64,000 bases of DNA from Lentisphaerota bacterium (GTDB lineage Bacteria > Verrucomicrobiota > Lentisphaeria > Oligosphaerales > JABHEG01), in NCBI GenBank assembly GCA_018676675.1, contig JABHEG010000270.1, forward strand, positions 28,513 to 92,512, written 5' to 3'. Of the stretch, positions 27,314 to 37,100 are shown piece by piece; position 1 is the first letter of the stretch; each line of letters begins with the position of its first letter. The position numbers were made by a program, and so were the translations under genes. The notes under the pieces are model-generated. The model had not been told where the DNA came from, searched no databases, and was given only the letters and a program-made list of their open reading frames with translations.

Positions 27314-28675
27314 TCACTCTCCGTAAACGCCAGCCGCGTAATGCCGGGGAGCGGTCACCTTCAGATCGCCTTGAACAACCACGCCACCGGCAAATGTGGC
27401 AGGGACCTCGATCTGCAGGCTGGTGCACGTGCGCAGCGACGGCACCCCGCACGGAAAAGCCGCCTCGAGCTGAGTGATCGTCTTGTAGTCGTCGCTCAGC
27501 ATGACAATGGGAGGCTGTTCGCGACTCCCGGCCAGCACGAGCTGCCGCGTCCTCGGTTCCAGTTCGTAGGCATCCGAACGCACGACCAGGAGATGGTTGG
27601 TCGTCTTCACCGGGGCGTACCGGCTGCGGGGAACGACCAAGGCTCTGGCCCCCTCGAACAGCTCGATCGCCGACCCCATCGCGGTCTCGATCTGGATGAC
27701 ATCGTGCCCCTCGACTGTCTTCCGGTTCTTAATCATCGGCAAATCAAGGAAACCGTCACCGTCCGCCTCGAGCGCAGCCTTCAGCGCCCGAAGGTTGATC
27801 CACAGGTTGTTTGTGTTGAAATAGCCAAAGGTCTCGATGTTTTGAAAGCCGTCGACCTCGTCTTCCGGACACTGGGCAATCTCACGCAGGATCAGTCGGC
27901 CGTCGGCTCGGCGTTTGGCCAGATGTCCACCTTTGCGATCCATGAGTGTCCGCTCCCGCACCTCCATGACGAACGGTACATCTTCCCGGTGAGCCAGCAT
28001 GTAGGCGAGGATACGGCCGTCGGCGAAGGCCCCGAGGTTATCGGAGTTTGACACAAAAGCGACCTCCAGGCCGTCGGCGATGAGTTGGTCCAGCAGGCCG
28101 GAAGTCGCGATGGCCGGGTAGAGATCGCCATGACCGGGCGGGTTCCACGTGTCGCTTTCGTCAGGCAGATCGAGCGTGTCGTAGGAGTGTGTGGCGTCAT
28201 CACTGACGCAGATCCGCGGAAATTGGTTCTGCACGAAGGTCGGCGCCAGATCGCCACGGAGCAAGGCTGGGTAGTGCTCCTGCAGGAAAGCCAGCGTGTC
28301 GTCCTGCGTGTTGAAGCTGTTCATCAGGACCAGGGGCAAACCTGCGATCAGGGCCTGCTGAGCGATGACATCCAGAAAGGTCAGATCATCCTTGAGCGGA
28401 AGCAGTGACTTGGCTTTGGAGAGCCCCATGCTGGTGCCCAGACCACCATTCAGCTTGATCATGACCAACCGCGTCATGTCATCGGGGCAGGCCTCGGGCA
28501 GATCCGCGTGACGGACCAAATCCTCGGTCGTTGGCGGGGCTATCCCGGCCTCCCGGATCATCCCTCCCTGGCCGGCCCGGAGTTTCGTGAAGTAATGGCA
28601 GAACATGCCGATCGCCACATCGTTGGCACCAGCCCTGCGCATTTTGTCAACGAAGCGTTGCGTTGTTGCGTCCAT
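27314..28675 (-). CDS. UTP--glucose-1-phosphate uridylyltransferase (eukaryotic-type UGPase family)
   Basis: A 453-residue nucleotidyltransferase of the UDPGP family, larger than and unrelated in detail to GalU. KLNGGLGTSMGLSKAKSLL is the nucleotide-binding loop. NPPGHGDLYPAI, VSNSDNLGAFAD and FGYFNTNNLWINL are conserved blocks for uracil, metal and sugar binding. The C-terminal part (LEVPATFAGGVVVQGDLKV-like repeat) is the left-handed beta-helix seen in this family. It makes UDP-glucose or a related UDP-sugar, useful for glycan building or for feeding sugars into metabolism. It is 72 bases upstream-adjacent to a DUF6785-type gene on the same strand. Confidence 0.9.
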   Translation of the reverse strand: MDATTQRFVDKMRRAGANDVAIGMFCHYFTKLRAGQGGMIREAGIAPPTTEDLVRHADLPEACPDDMTRLVMIKLNGGLGTSMGLSKAKSLLPLKDDLTFLDVIAQQALIAGLPLVLMNSFNTQDDTLAFLQEHYPALLRGDLAPTFVQNQFPRICVSDDATHSYDTLDLPDESDTWNPPGHGDLYPAIATSGLLDQLIADGLEVAFVSNSDNLGAFADGRILAYMLAHREDVPFVMEVRERTLMDRKGGHLAKRRADGRLILREIAQCPEDEVDGFQNIETFGYFNTNNLWINLRALKAALEADGDGFLDLPMIKNRKTVEGHDVIQIETAMGSAIELFEGARALVVPRSRYAPVKTTNHLLVVRSDAYELEPRTRQLVLAGSREQPPIVMLSDDYKTITQLEAAFPCGVPSLRTCTSLQIEVPATFAGGVVVQGDLKVTAPRHYAAGVYGE

Positions 28676-28747
28676 GTCGACATCCTCGCTCTATCGCGTG
28701 GTTCGTCTTCATCCAGCGTTAGGAGTAATCTACCCGTTCAGACAGCT

Positions 28748-31171
28748 TCAGAAAACACGGTAGCGAATCGGCGGACGTCCAGTCACGGCGTAGTACACGG
28801 CCCCAATGACCGCCGTGAGCACACCCGCCACCATCGCCCCGGCAATGCAGCCGATGACGACCGGCTTGACCCGGCGGTAGGCTGCCCAGCCGCCGTAGCG
28901 CAACGTTGCCGCTTTGATGAACCAGCCGACGAGAAACGACGCGGAGAACGTCACCGCATCGTTCGTCCCCATGACCAGAAAGAGCAGCGGGTGGAACGGC
29001 CAGCGCGGAAACCGACGGCGCAACAGCGTGAACACCAGGACCAGGAAGAACGTCAGCACAACTGCTCCGACGCAACCCCAGTTCGGGGTCGGGATGAACG
29101 CAGCGCTCCCGTCGGCAGCATTCGAACCGGAGAGCGTCCCTTGTGCCTGCAGGCGCAGACGGATGCTCACGTCGTTTTCGTACGGCGCGGCAGGCACGCG
29201 ATCGTAGGTCCAAACGTCCCCTGTGGACAACCCCCCGTGGGCATACTGAAGGTATAGCGTGACCGGAATGGCGATGGTCAGCGCGAGCGCGAAGGCCGCC
29301 GCCCCAAGCGCCGCAAACCGACCGATCGAGGATGCGGCCCGATCCGACAGACGAAGGGCACTGATCGCGTGCCCCATCAACGCCTCCCGGTACGTCACGA
29401 GCAGGAGTGATGAGAGAATCCCCATGATGAGGATGTTGTCGGGGCCGAGAAACCGGGCTCCGAGGACTCCCCAGAGCAACGCCCCCGGATACCAGCACGA
29501 CTGCAGACTGAAAACGCCCCCCTCCGCCAGCAAGCGACTGATAACGGTGTAGATAATCAGAGCTCCACCGGCGTAGGCGCAGCCAAGCCAGAGCGGGAGG
29601 CCAACCACGCGCAGAAGAACGACAAAGGCCGCGAATCCCAGGAGGCCGATACGGGCTCCCCACGTCTCGTAAGGAGCCACCATGTCCACGGTCGGACGCC
29701 CGATGGAACGGGAGAGGACAGCGATATAATGGCGGCGGCCGGAGTAGAGCAGTACGGCAAACGTCGCGAGGTACGCCCCGGCATGAAGCGATGGCTGAAT
29801 CCCGGGGCTGAATGTGGCGTAGCCCGCACTGATGTTGACCCCGTACGAGGCAAGAGCACCGACCACCAGCCAATACAGCCACGGTGCGGCCCCGATCGAG
29901 AACGACACCTCGGTCGACAGGAGAAACGCGAACCCGATGGCAGCGAAGTACAGTCGCGGCTGAAAGAGGCGCGCGCCCCATCCGACATCCAGCAGAGGGC
30001 AGAGCACACGCAACGGACGGAAATTGAACGAATTGGGCACGCTGATCAGCACGTTGGACCACCAACGCGCACCGTAGTTGTTCAGGTTCACAAGCAGAAC
30101 AGCCGCGAATGCAACCCAGAACCCTCGAGCCCGCAGAACTGGGGGCAACGTGCAGCCGGAATCGGGCAGAAGGTCCAGGAGAAACTGCGCCGTCGGGTAG
30201 GTCAGGTGTTCATGCTGCGTCCATTGGCGATGAACAACGAGTGACACGCCGATGACCAGGGCGCCGAGAGCCAGCAACAGAGGGCACCAGAACAGCAATG
30301 GGCGGCGCCACGCACGCCAGGGAATGTCCCCCAGCCGGGCCTCCTTGCCTCCCGTGCCCAGACCAACCACGAAGCCGCTCAACGTGGCGCCCTCGTTGGT
30401 ACCTGTGACATCGGTGAGCAGCGCCCGAGGCGTGCTCTCCACCGGCCCCGGACGGCGAGGAGTCACGCAGTCGACCAAGACGTGGTCGAGTATGCCGCGG
30501 GTGAGCTGCGCGCTCTCTTCAGAGGTCAGCTCTTCGGCCGCCGTCTCGAGCAGCAACGCGACCCAGCGTGGCAGAGCGAGTTTGTCCTCTCGAACCACAC
30601 CGCGCCAGTCGACCTCATGTCCACGGACCTGGTTGAGACCGTGCAAGATTGCCTGGCGTCTTTCTGGATCAGCGTGCGCGCCGACTGCCTCCCCGATCAG
30701 AGCGCGTTGACACGCGTCAGGCAGGTGCTCCCAAAGCAACCGACCGGTAGCACCCCCACGCGCCTCACCGCATTCCCGCAGGACCTCGAACAGGCGCTGC
30801 CAGTCTTCGACCTCGTTGTCTGCGAGCCCGACCTGGCTTCCCTGCCAGCCAGGGCAGACGCGCGCATACCGATGTGGCATAATCAACACGCTGTTGAAGT
30901 ACTGCATCAGGCCGCGCCCGGGAACGAAGCAGGCGAACAGAGCAATCCCGGTGGCGACGCTGAGTTCAGCAGCTGAGAGAAGAGGTCTGTTACGGAACCG
31001 CACAGACAGCGGGTTGATCAACGCCGCAACGACCACCGTGACGCCAAACACGCCAAACGGTGCGAAGTGGCCGGTGAGCTCGTTCCCCCCCATCACCTTG
31101 TCATTGAAGAACGTGACGGCGGCGAGCCCTGCAGCCCAGAGAAGCCCTGTGATGGCCGCTCGAACAGTCAA
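28748..31171 (-). CDS. DUF6785/DUF6784-type membrane protein, copy 2 (with large insert)
   Basis: An 807-residue relative of the protein at 5235. Shared phrases are FFNDKVMGG, IMPHRYARVCPGW, DIPWRAWRRPLLFW, VVHRQWTQHEHLTYPTAQFL, LNNYGARWW and YRRVKPVVIGCIAG. It is about 130 residues longer because of an extra, mostly hydrophilic helical segment between about 115 and 245, just after PGWQGSQVG, on what should be the extracytoplasmic side. That insert is not in the other two copies. Function unknown; transport is inferred. It follows copy 3 on the same strand after 130 bases. Confidence 0.8.
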   Translation of the reverse strand: MTVRAAITGLLWAAGLAAVTFFNDKVMGGNELTGHFAPFGVFGVTVVVAALINPLSVRFRNRPLLSAAELSVATGIALFACFVPGRGLMQYFNSVLIMPHRYARVCPGWQGSQVGLADNEVEDWQRLFEVLRECGEARGGATGRLLWEHLPDACQRALIGEAVGAHADPERRQAILHGLNQVRGHEVDWRGVVREDKLALPRWVALLLETAAEELTSEESAQLTRGILDHVLVDCVTPRRPGPVESTPRALLTDVTGTNEGATLSGFVVGLGTGGKEARLGDIPWRAWRRPLLFWCPLLLALGALVIGVSLVVHRQWTQHEHLTYPTAQFLLDLLPDSGCTLPPVLRARGFWVAFAAVLLVNLNNYGARWWSNVLISVPNSFNFRPLRVLCPLLDVGWGARLFQPRLYFAAIGFAFLLSTEVSFSIGAAPWLYWLVVGALASYGVNISAGYATFSPGIQPSLHAGAYLATFAVLLYSGRRHYIAVLSRSIGRPTVDMVAPYETWGARIGLLGFAAFVVLLRVVGLPLWLGCAYAGGALIIYTVISRLLAEGGVFSLQSCWYPGALLWGVLGARFLGPDNILIMGILSSLLLVTYREALMGHAISALRLSDRAASSIGRFAALGAAAFALALTIAIPVTLYLQYAHGGLSTGDVWTYDRVPAAPYENDVSIRLRLQAQGTLSGSNAADGSAAFIPTPNWGCVGAVVLTFFLVLVFTLLRRRFPRWPFHPLLFLVMGTNDAVTFSASFLVGWFIKAATLRYGGWAAYRRVKPVVIGCIAGAMVAGVLTAVIGAVYYAVTGRPPIRYRVF

Positions 31172-31301
31172 GCACGGCTCCTATGCTTCAGTACCGGGTC
31201 CAGAGATCTTCGGCAGACGAAGACCACAGCTGCAAAGTCTTGTGGAGCTCCGCGTTGCCGCCAACAAAGCCGACAATCAGGCCACTCCCGTGAGTCAGTT
31301 C

Positions 31302-33317
31302 TCAGGGAACCTGGTAGCCCAGGCTGTAGGCGATTGTTCCCACCACTGAGGGGATAAACATCGCGAATAGCTCACCGACGATCAGACCGATCATCAGCGG
31401 CTTGAGCTTCTGGTACAGACGGGCACCACCATAGCGGCTCACCCCGGTCTTGACGCACCACCCAAGGAAGAAAGAAAACCAGAGCATCTGCCCATGGCCA
31501 GCGTCGACAAAGACAAAACACAGGGGGTGCAAGGGCCACCAGCTGAAGCGCAGACGAGCCAAGCCCATGCCAACGCAGACAACAAACGCAAGAGAAAACG
31601 TCAACACGGCCGTCCCTTCCGACCTGGGGTGGGCGAGACGCTCCAGCGTCCCCAAACTCTCACCGTGCTCGAGGACGCCTTGGGCCGCCAACCGCTGCTG
31701 GACCCCCACGATGGTCTCGAAGGGCATCCCGGCGAGGCGTCGTGGCCACCAGTTCGCGTTTGGGGCTCCCTGATCATACTGCCAGTAGATCGTGGCCGCC
31801 GCAGTCACGAAAAGAGCGACGACAATGGCCGGGTACAGCGTGCGGGCCAGCTTCGGCACAGGCAAGGAGCTCTTTTCTCCCAGCTTCAAAGCGTGAACAA
31901 TGAACGGCATCGGGGCCCAACCGGGAGCACAGAGGATCACGGTCGAGACGAGGAACAGGATCAAGGCAGAGCGAAGGCCAAAGCTGGCTGGTCCCATGAA
32001 ACCGAGGATGATGACCGCCGGGAAGACATGACTGCCGATCCAGAATGCCCCTGTCTCAACCACAGTACGGCTGATAACCAGATAGACCATGGCCACGCCA
32101 CAGGTGTAGAACAGGGCAAAAGGCCAAGCCACCCCCGTACCGGTCAGCATCAGCACGAAGATACCGGCTGCGACCGCCGTTGCGCGGACCGCTACAGCTA
32201 CGTGAGGGGCGATCTCGTCCGAGCTCTTGAAGAAAAATCCGCGACGCACCGCCTGCCAATAATAATGGCGCCCCGTGTAGAGCATCATGGCAAGCAACCC
32301 GGCATACCCCCCGGCGAACATCATGGCTTGCGGATGAGGGGTCAGGTGATTCCCGTAGCGCACCGCCACACCGTATGTCGTCAACACGCCGGTCAGCGCA
32401 CAGAACAGGAACGGTGCGACACTCATTGTGAAAGACACATCCGTGGCAATGAAGTAAGACAGGCCTACTACGGCAAAGATCACATTCGGCCGCAACAGAC
32501 GCATGCCGGAGGTCCCCAATACCGGCACAAGGGCGTGTAGAGCAGTGAAGTCATAGTGCAGGCGGATCGGGATGAGGGCTTGGGGGCACCAGCGACAGGC
32601 GTAGTTGTTGAAGTGAATACTGCACGCGACGAGAGCACCACACCAGAACAGTTGTGACCCCCAAAGCGAATTCTTCGCCCCGGATGCCTCCGGCAACAGG
32701 GCATCGGCAAGAGCCGGAATCGGGTAGGGCAAACACTCGTGCACTGACCACTGACGGTGTACGACAATGCTCAGCCCGACCGTCATGACCAACACCGCGC
32801 CGACCGCCGGCAACCACCAGGCCAATGCCCGTCCCCAAGCCCCCCAGGGAACATCGAACAGCCCAATGTGCGAATCACCATCGGCCAGACCGGTCATGTA
32901 TCCCGTCAAGACGCGGTCCTCGTCCCCGGATGGGTCTGCCAGCAAGTAAGCGGGAAGGATCTGTCCAATAAGCCCCGCATCGGACCATCCCGGGCGGATC
33001 CGGACATCATGGTGAGGGACCATCAATGTGGTGGGAATCGTCTGGGCGAAACCGTAGCTGGAGATGGAGCCGCCGACGGCAGCCAACGTCAGCATCAAGG
33101 CCAGCTCTGCCCGGGTGAAAGCCCAGCCGGTGTTCAGGCGACGCAGAACGGGGTTGGCAATCAGGATGACGGCGATCAGGCCGCCATAGATAACCGGCGG
33201 CAACAGGTTGTACACAAGCCGCGGCTGGCGGATCACTCCGTCATTGAAGTAGGCAAGGCAGCAGATCGCGATCAACAGCCCAAACCCAAGAATGACTCCA
33301 CGACGCGTCACCGCCAA
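31302..33317 (-). CDS. DUF6785/DUF6784-type membrane protein, copy 3
   Basis: A 671-residue protein closest to copy 1. It shares YFNDGVIRQ, MVPHHDVRIRPGW, DVPWGAWGRALAWW, VVHRQWSVHECLPYPIPALA, HFNNYACRWCPQA and YQKLKPLMIGLIVGEL. It has about 14 hydrophobic spans. The ATG gives MAVTRRGVILGFGLLIAI, equivalent to the start of copy 1. It is first in a same-strand run with copy 2 and UGPase, possibly one operon. Copies 1 and 3 are nearly equal in length, so copy 2 is the diverged one. Confidence 0.8.
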   Translation of the reverse strand: MAVTRRGVILGFGLLIAICCLAYFNDGVIRQPRLVYNLLPPVIYGGLIAVILIANPVLRRLNTGWAFTRAELALMLTLAAVGGSISSYGFAQTIPTTLMVPHHDVRIRPGWSDAGLIGQILPAYLLADPSGDEDRVLTGYMTGLADGDSHIGLFDVPWGAWGRALAWWLPAVGAVLVMTVGLSIVVHRQWSVHECLPYPIPALADALLPEASGAKNSLWGSQLFWCGALVACSIHFNNYACRWCPQALIPIRLHYDFTALHALVPVLGTSGMRLLRPNVIFAVVGLSYFIATDVSFTMSVAPFLFCALTGVLTTYGVAVRYGNHLTPHPQAMMFAGGYAGLLAMMLYTGRHYYWQAVRRGFFFKSSDEIAPHVAVAVRATAVAAGIFVLMLTGTGVAWPFALFYTCGVAMVYLVISRTVVETGAFWIGSHVFPAVIILGFMGPASFGLRSALILFLVSTVILCAPGWAPMPFIVHALKLGEKSSLPVPKLARTLYPAIVVALFVTAAATIYWQYDQGAPNANWWPRRLAGMPFETIVGVQQRLAAQGVLEHGESLGTLERLAHPRSEGTAVLTFSLAFVVCVGMGLARLRFSWWPLHPLCFVFVDAGHGQMLWFSFFLGWCVKTGVSRYGGARLYQKLKPLMIGLIVGELFAMFIPSVVGTIAYSLGYQVP

Positions 33318-33394
33318 GCTATCTCCTTGTAGACCATGGAGGTGTGGAAATAGGAGGAAGCCGGCCGGGGTTCCTGTGTTCGGCTGCGGCCCGG

Positions 33395-33850
33395 TCAGAT
33401 GCCCCTGTTTCCTCCGAGTTCGTCAACGTCTGCGAGGTCCTTGGGGCGCGCAGACGCACTCTTGTTGGTGAGCAGGTCGGGCAAGGATATGTAATCCACC
33501 TCAACCCCCCCGTATCTCCCGGGAACTCGGCCCTTCCATACCTCCTCAAACGAGATCCCGCTGATCGTGTTGATCATCTCAATTTTGACGGGAGGAACCC
33601 CCATCCGGATGATGCTCCCGGGATCGCGAAAGTCCTGCAGTGCCGACTCGTCAACGGCAAGGCCAAAGTCCTGCAGAGCGGGAAGAATGCGGTAGACATT
33701 GTCCTCGGTATCGCGGAAGAAAAGGTCGATGTCCTGGGTGGCACGGACGTAGCCGTGAAAAGCGACCGCGTACCCCCCAACAATGACAAACTCAACCTGC
33801 TGCTCGACGAGCAACCTCAAGAACTCTTCGAAGTCTTCGTGGATATTCAC
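33395..33850 (-). CDS. Nucleotidyltransferase of the AbiEii/DUF6036-like type
   Basis: A 151-residue minimal nucleotidyltransferase. FVIVGGYAVAFHGYVRATQDIDLFF contains the GG and D-x-D metal and nucleotide motifs (GG near 24-25, DID near 40-42). Proteins like this usually appear with a small partner and behave as toxin-antitoxin or abortive-infection modules, or are mobile hitchhikers. The partner gene just upstream overlaps its start by 59 bases. It sits downstream of the PL22-like gene on the same strand and may be a recent arrival. Confidence 0.8.
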   Translation of the reverse strand: MNIHEDFEEFLRLLVEQQVEFVIVGGYAVAFHGYVRATQDIDLFFRDTEDNVYRILPALQDFGLAVDESALQDFRDPGSIIRMGVPPVKIEMINTISGISFEEVWKGRVPGRYGGVEVDYISLPDLLTNKSASARPKDLADVDELGGNRGI

Positions 33851-33989
33851 ACTGAGTTACCTTCGACATCTGGCGTCTCAGATCCTCCAACAGCGACACG
33901 CGTTCTTCTCCGCTCATGGAACGGGTCTGGTCAATGCCCTTCTCGTCGGGATCAAACCTGTCAACACTGAGTACTCTCACCAATCTCAT
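33792..33989 (-). CDS. Small partner protein of the nucleotidyltransferase
   Basis: A 65-residue protein (MRLVRVLSVDRFDPDEKGID, then EERVSLLEDLRRQMSKV and RRLRRVLEVARR). Proteins with an S-x-EER-x-x-LLE-x-LRRQ helix followed by a basic LRRVLEV tail are the standard upstream neighbour of this nucleotidyltransferase type. Its end overlaps the partner's start in a different frame, as in toxin-antitoxin pairs. The frame extends farther upstream antisense to nothing useful; ATG 33989 with GGAAG before it is the sensible start. Confidence 0.65.
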   Translation of the reverse strand: MRLVRVLSVDRFDPDEKGIDQTRSMSGEERVSLLEDLRRQMSKVTQCEYPRRLRRVLEVARRAAG

Positions 33990-34122
33990 CTGTCTTCCAG
34001 TCACTCCTGCGGCGTTGCTGTTCGGTCTCCGAGCCCCGAACTCGCGCTCCGAGCCATCGGGGCGCCTCTTGTCTCTGGCGAGTCTAGTGGCCGCAACTGG
34101 CTCCGTCAAGCAGCTGTCCCCC

Positions 34123-37100
34123 TCACTCCCCTTTCCGCAATGGCAGGAAGCTGGTGTAGCCGTCTTTGGGCAGGAAGCCCAGGTCGTTGGTGAGAATGAC
34201 GCCTTCGAGTTCAAGCTCATCGCTCTCCGCCACGCGAAGGGTGAGGGTGTGCTTCCCCGGCGCGATGGAGAACCCGCGCAGACCATCGTCTGCGACCGGA
34301 GCGCTGTGATTCCAGAGCCAGTGCCCGACCACAGGGCCGCCATGCCCCAGGCAAACATAGCCAAACCGGATTCTCTGGCTGCCGACAGACACGCCATCGA
34401 GCAACAATTCGAACCGTCCTCCGGTCCCACGCCGCTTCGGGGTAAGGTTCTGCCACTTTGTCCACAGAACTGCTCTCGAGGCCCTTGGAACGTCAAACTC
34501 GAAGCTCGGGCAATCGCCGCCCTTGGTGCGCCAGCTCACGTTCGGGGTAATCAACCAACGCGGGGCAAGTGCAGTAGTCGTCGCCTGGACCGATGCGCTT
34601 GGAGCGCTCTCATTGCCGGCTCGATCCACAGCCGTAGTGCAACAGGTGTATGCCGTTCCCGCCTCCAGTCCCCAACACGTGTAACCAGCAGCGTCAGCCG
34701 GAGGGGATGCGATCAGGTTTTCCTGCATCGGAGCACACGATTCCCCCTTGGCCAAGTAGACATTGACATGATGTGCGCCTGCCAACCGAGGAAGCTCCCA
34801 GGCAAGTCGGATGGTGTAAGAGTCGATCTGCTCTGCCCTAAGGTCGGTGGGTGGAACCGGCGAATCGGGATCCAGCCGGCGAGGACCTGGTTCGGGGCAA
34901 CCGGCCTCCGTCACCACGAATTGATCCACCAACGTGAACGCAGCTCCCGGGACGATCGTGAGTGTGTGTGCACCGGCCGCGAGCTCTGTCTGCTGGACTA
35001 ACTGAATCCAGGCCCAATCGCCGGCCACACCCGCGAACGGGGAGGGGGTACCACCATCGATCGCAGCCTGTCCCGTGAACGCATTCTCCGTATTCTTGAG
35101 CAATCCCCAGACGGAGAACGCCCCCGCACGAGGAACAGTGAACGGAAAGGCCACCTTCTCGCCCGCTTTCCCGTGCCCCAGATTCAGCACGTACATACCG
35201 CTGGCCGACGAGTCAAAGGTCTCCATGGCGGGAGGCTCGGTAACGGGAGCAAACTCCGCCTCGTGGACGAGCGTCACAGGACCCGGCCAGGACGGATCTG
35301 AACAAACTTCGTCTGACGGCACGCTCTCCAAGCTCGACTGCTCCAGCGAAGTGACCACGTAGTACCGCGGCTTCCCATCAGCCGAATTGGCCACGCGCCC
35401 CGTCACGTCCCTGATGGGTTCAGGCGTCACCTGCCGGTGGGGGCCGCCGCTGGTTTCGGCAGCGTAGACAAGGTATCCAGCGACCTCCTTCGCATGCTTT
35501 GGCGCGGTCCAGGAAAGCACTGTCTCCCCGTCGCCGGAGAACGCCCGGAGGGCCTCAGGCCGCCCTGGTGGCATCATGACGATCCAGTGGAAATCGACAT
35601 CGCCCAGCATGCTCGATGCGTAGCCAAGCTTGGTGCCATCCGGACTCATCGCCGGATGCGCTTCAGCCCAGTACGTCGAATGGCCGATCCGGGAGTTGTG
35701 GGACCCGATCCGATGGATGAACCCGCGCCTGTCCGCAGCGAACCGGAGCAGGTGAATACCCGAACTGGCGGCAAGCCATGAATCGTCTGTCTCCCACGAC
35801 TGATGGTTCCCCCCGATGTTGCCCAGAATACGCTTTTCCCCCGTGAGTTTGCTCACGACTTGGAGGGTTCCGCCCGGACACATCCACTCGCCCGAAGGGC
35901 TATGCGCCCGGTGCCCTGCCCATACGCCCTCGCCGCCGTATATCAAACGAATCGAGCCATCGAGGCCCATCATGAAGTTCCCTTCCCTGTAATCCCCCTG
36001 CCCATAGTCACCATGGTGCTCGTACTCGAATTCCACGGAATAGTCTCGGAGCTTAGTGAACCACAACTGGTGGATGTGCCCCTTAGGGTCGAGGATGACA
36101 TCGTCCTCGCCCTGCAGATCGAGAAGGATGATCTTTGTCCGCTCGCGTAGGGGCTTGTCCGCCAGGTGCTGCTTGCAGAGCAGATAGCGGTTATCCCAGC
36201 TGATCACCCACGCATTGACCGCCCCCCGGAACGTGCGCATGAGAGTTTCTTTGCCCGTCTTGAACGAGTAGGAGAAACACTTGGTGACAGGACGGTTCGT
36301 CCGGCAGAAGTAGAAGACATCGGGATCCTCTCGGTCCCAGGCAAACCACCCTCCCCAATCGTTAAGCGTCTCACCCTCGCGCCCATCGGCCGAGAAGGCA
36401 ACCAGGCCACCGCGCTTGAGGAGGAAACGACTCCCATCGCAGTTCCAGGGGCAGGCTTCCATGTAGTAATGGCGGGTCGCCCCACCCGGCGTGTCCGTGA
36501 TTCGCCAAATAGGCGCGCCAGTCGCTGAATCGCGCAGAATCACACGCTCACCTTGCCCCCGCAAGACGTCGCCAACGGGCTTGAACGGGCGCCGTTCAGC
36601 CAAACGCTCCAGGTTGTGGTAGCGGTGGGGAGCCGGAATCGGACGCTGGCGGTACTCGGAGAGGTTCAGACGCACGAGACGCACATCGTCGATGTGCATG
36701 ACGCCAGCTGTCCGAGCGTACTGCAGCCCAATCCCAACTTGGGGCTCTTCATCCTCGATCCGGAACGTGATTGATCGTCGCTCGAACCCTTCCGTCGAGG
36801 GCTCCGTGCGGGAGAACTTCGAGGTCCGTCCACCTTTGGCGTTGAAAAAGCCATGCCGCATAACAAAGGCTTTGGGCGAATTGACGAGGGCAGAGAACTC
36901 ATAGGTGGAATGCGGCTGGATGAGCGTGGGATCGGCCCACAGCTGAGGGAACCACTTGAAGGCCTTGTACTTTTCGTAGCGTATCACACGCTTCCCCTCA
37001 GGGGCGTCCGTCGAGGCGAGAGTAACCTCCCCTTTCCCTTCCTTCTCATGGTACAGGTACCGCCAACCCAGTGGCCGTCCTTTCTCGTCAAGAGTCTCGA

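Noticed and set aside
28719..30065. 448-codon open frame overlapping DUF6785 copy 2 in another frame of the same strand
   Set aside because: The overlapping frame has the family motifs and membrane spans; this one is rich in Arg/Ser/Pro.
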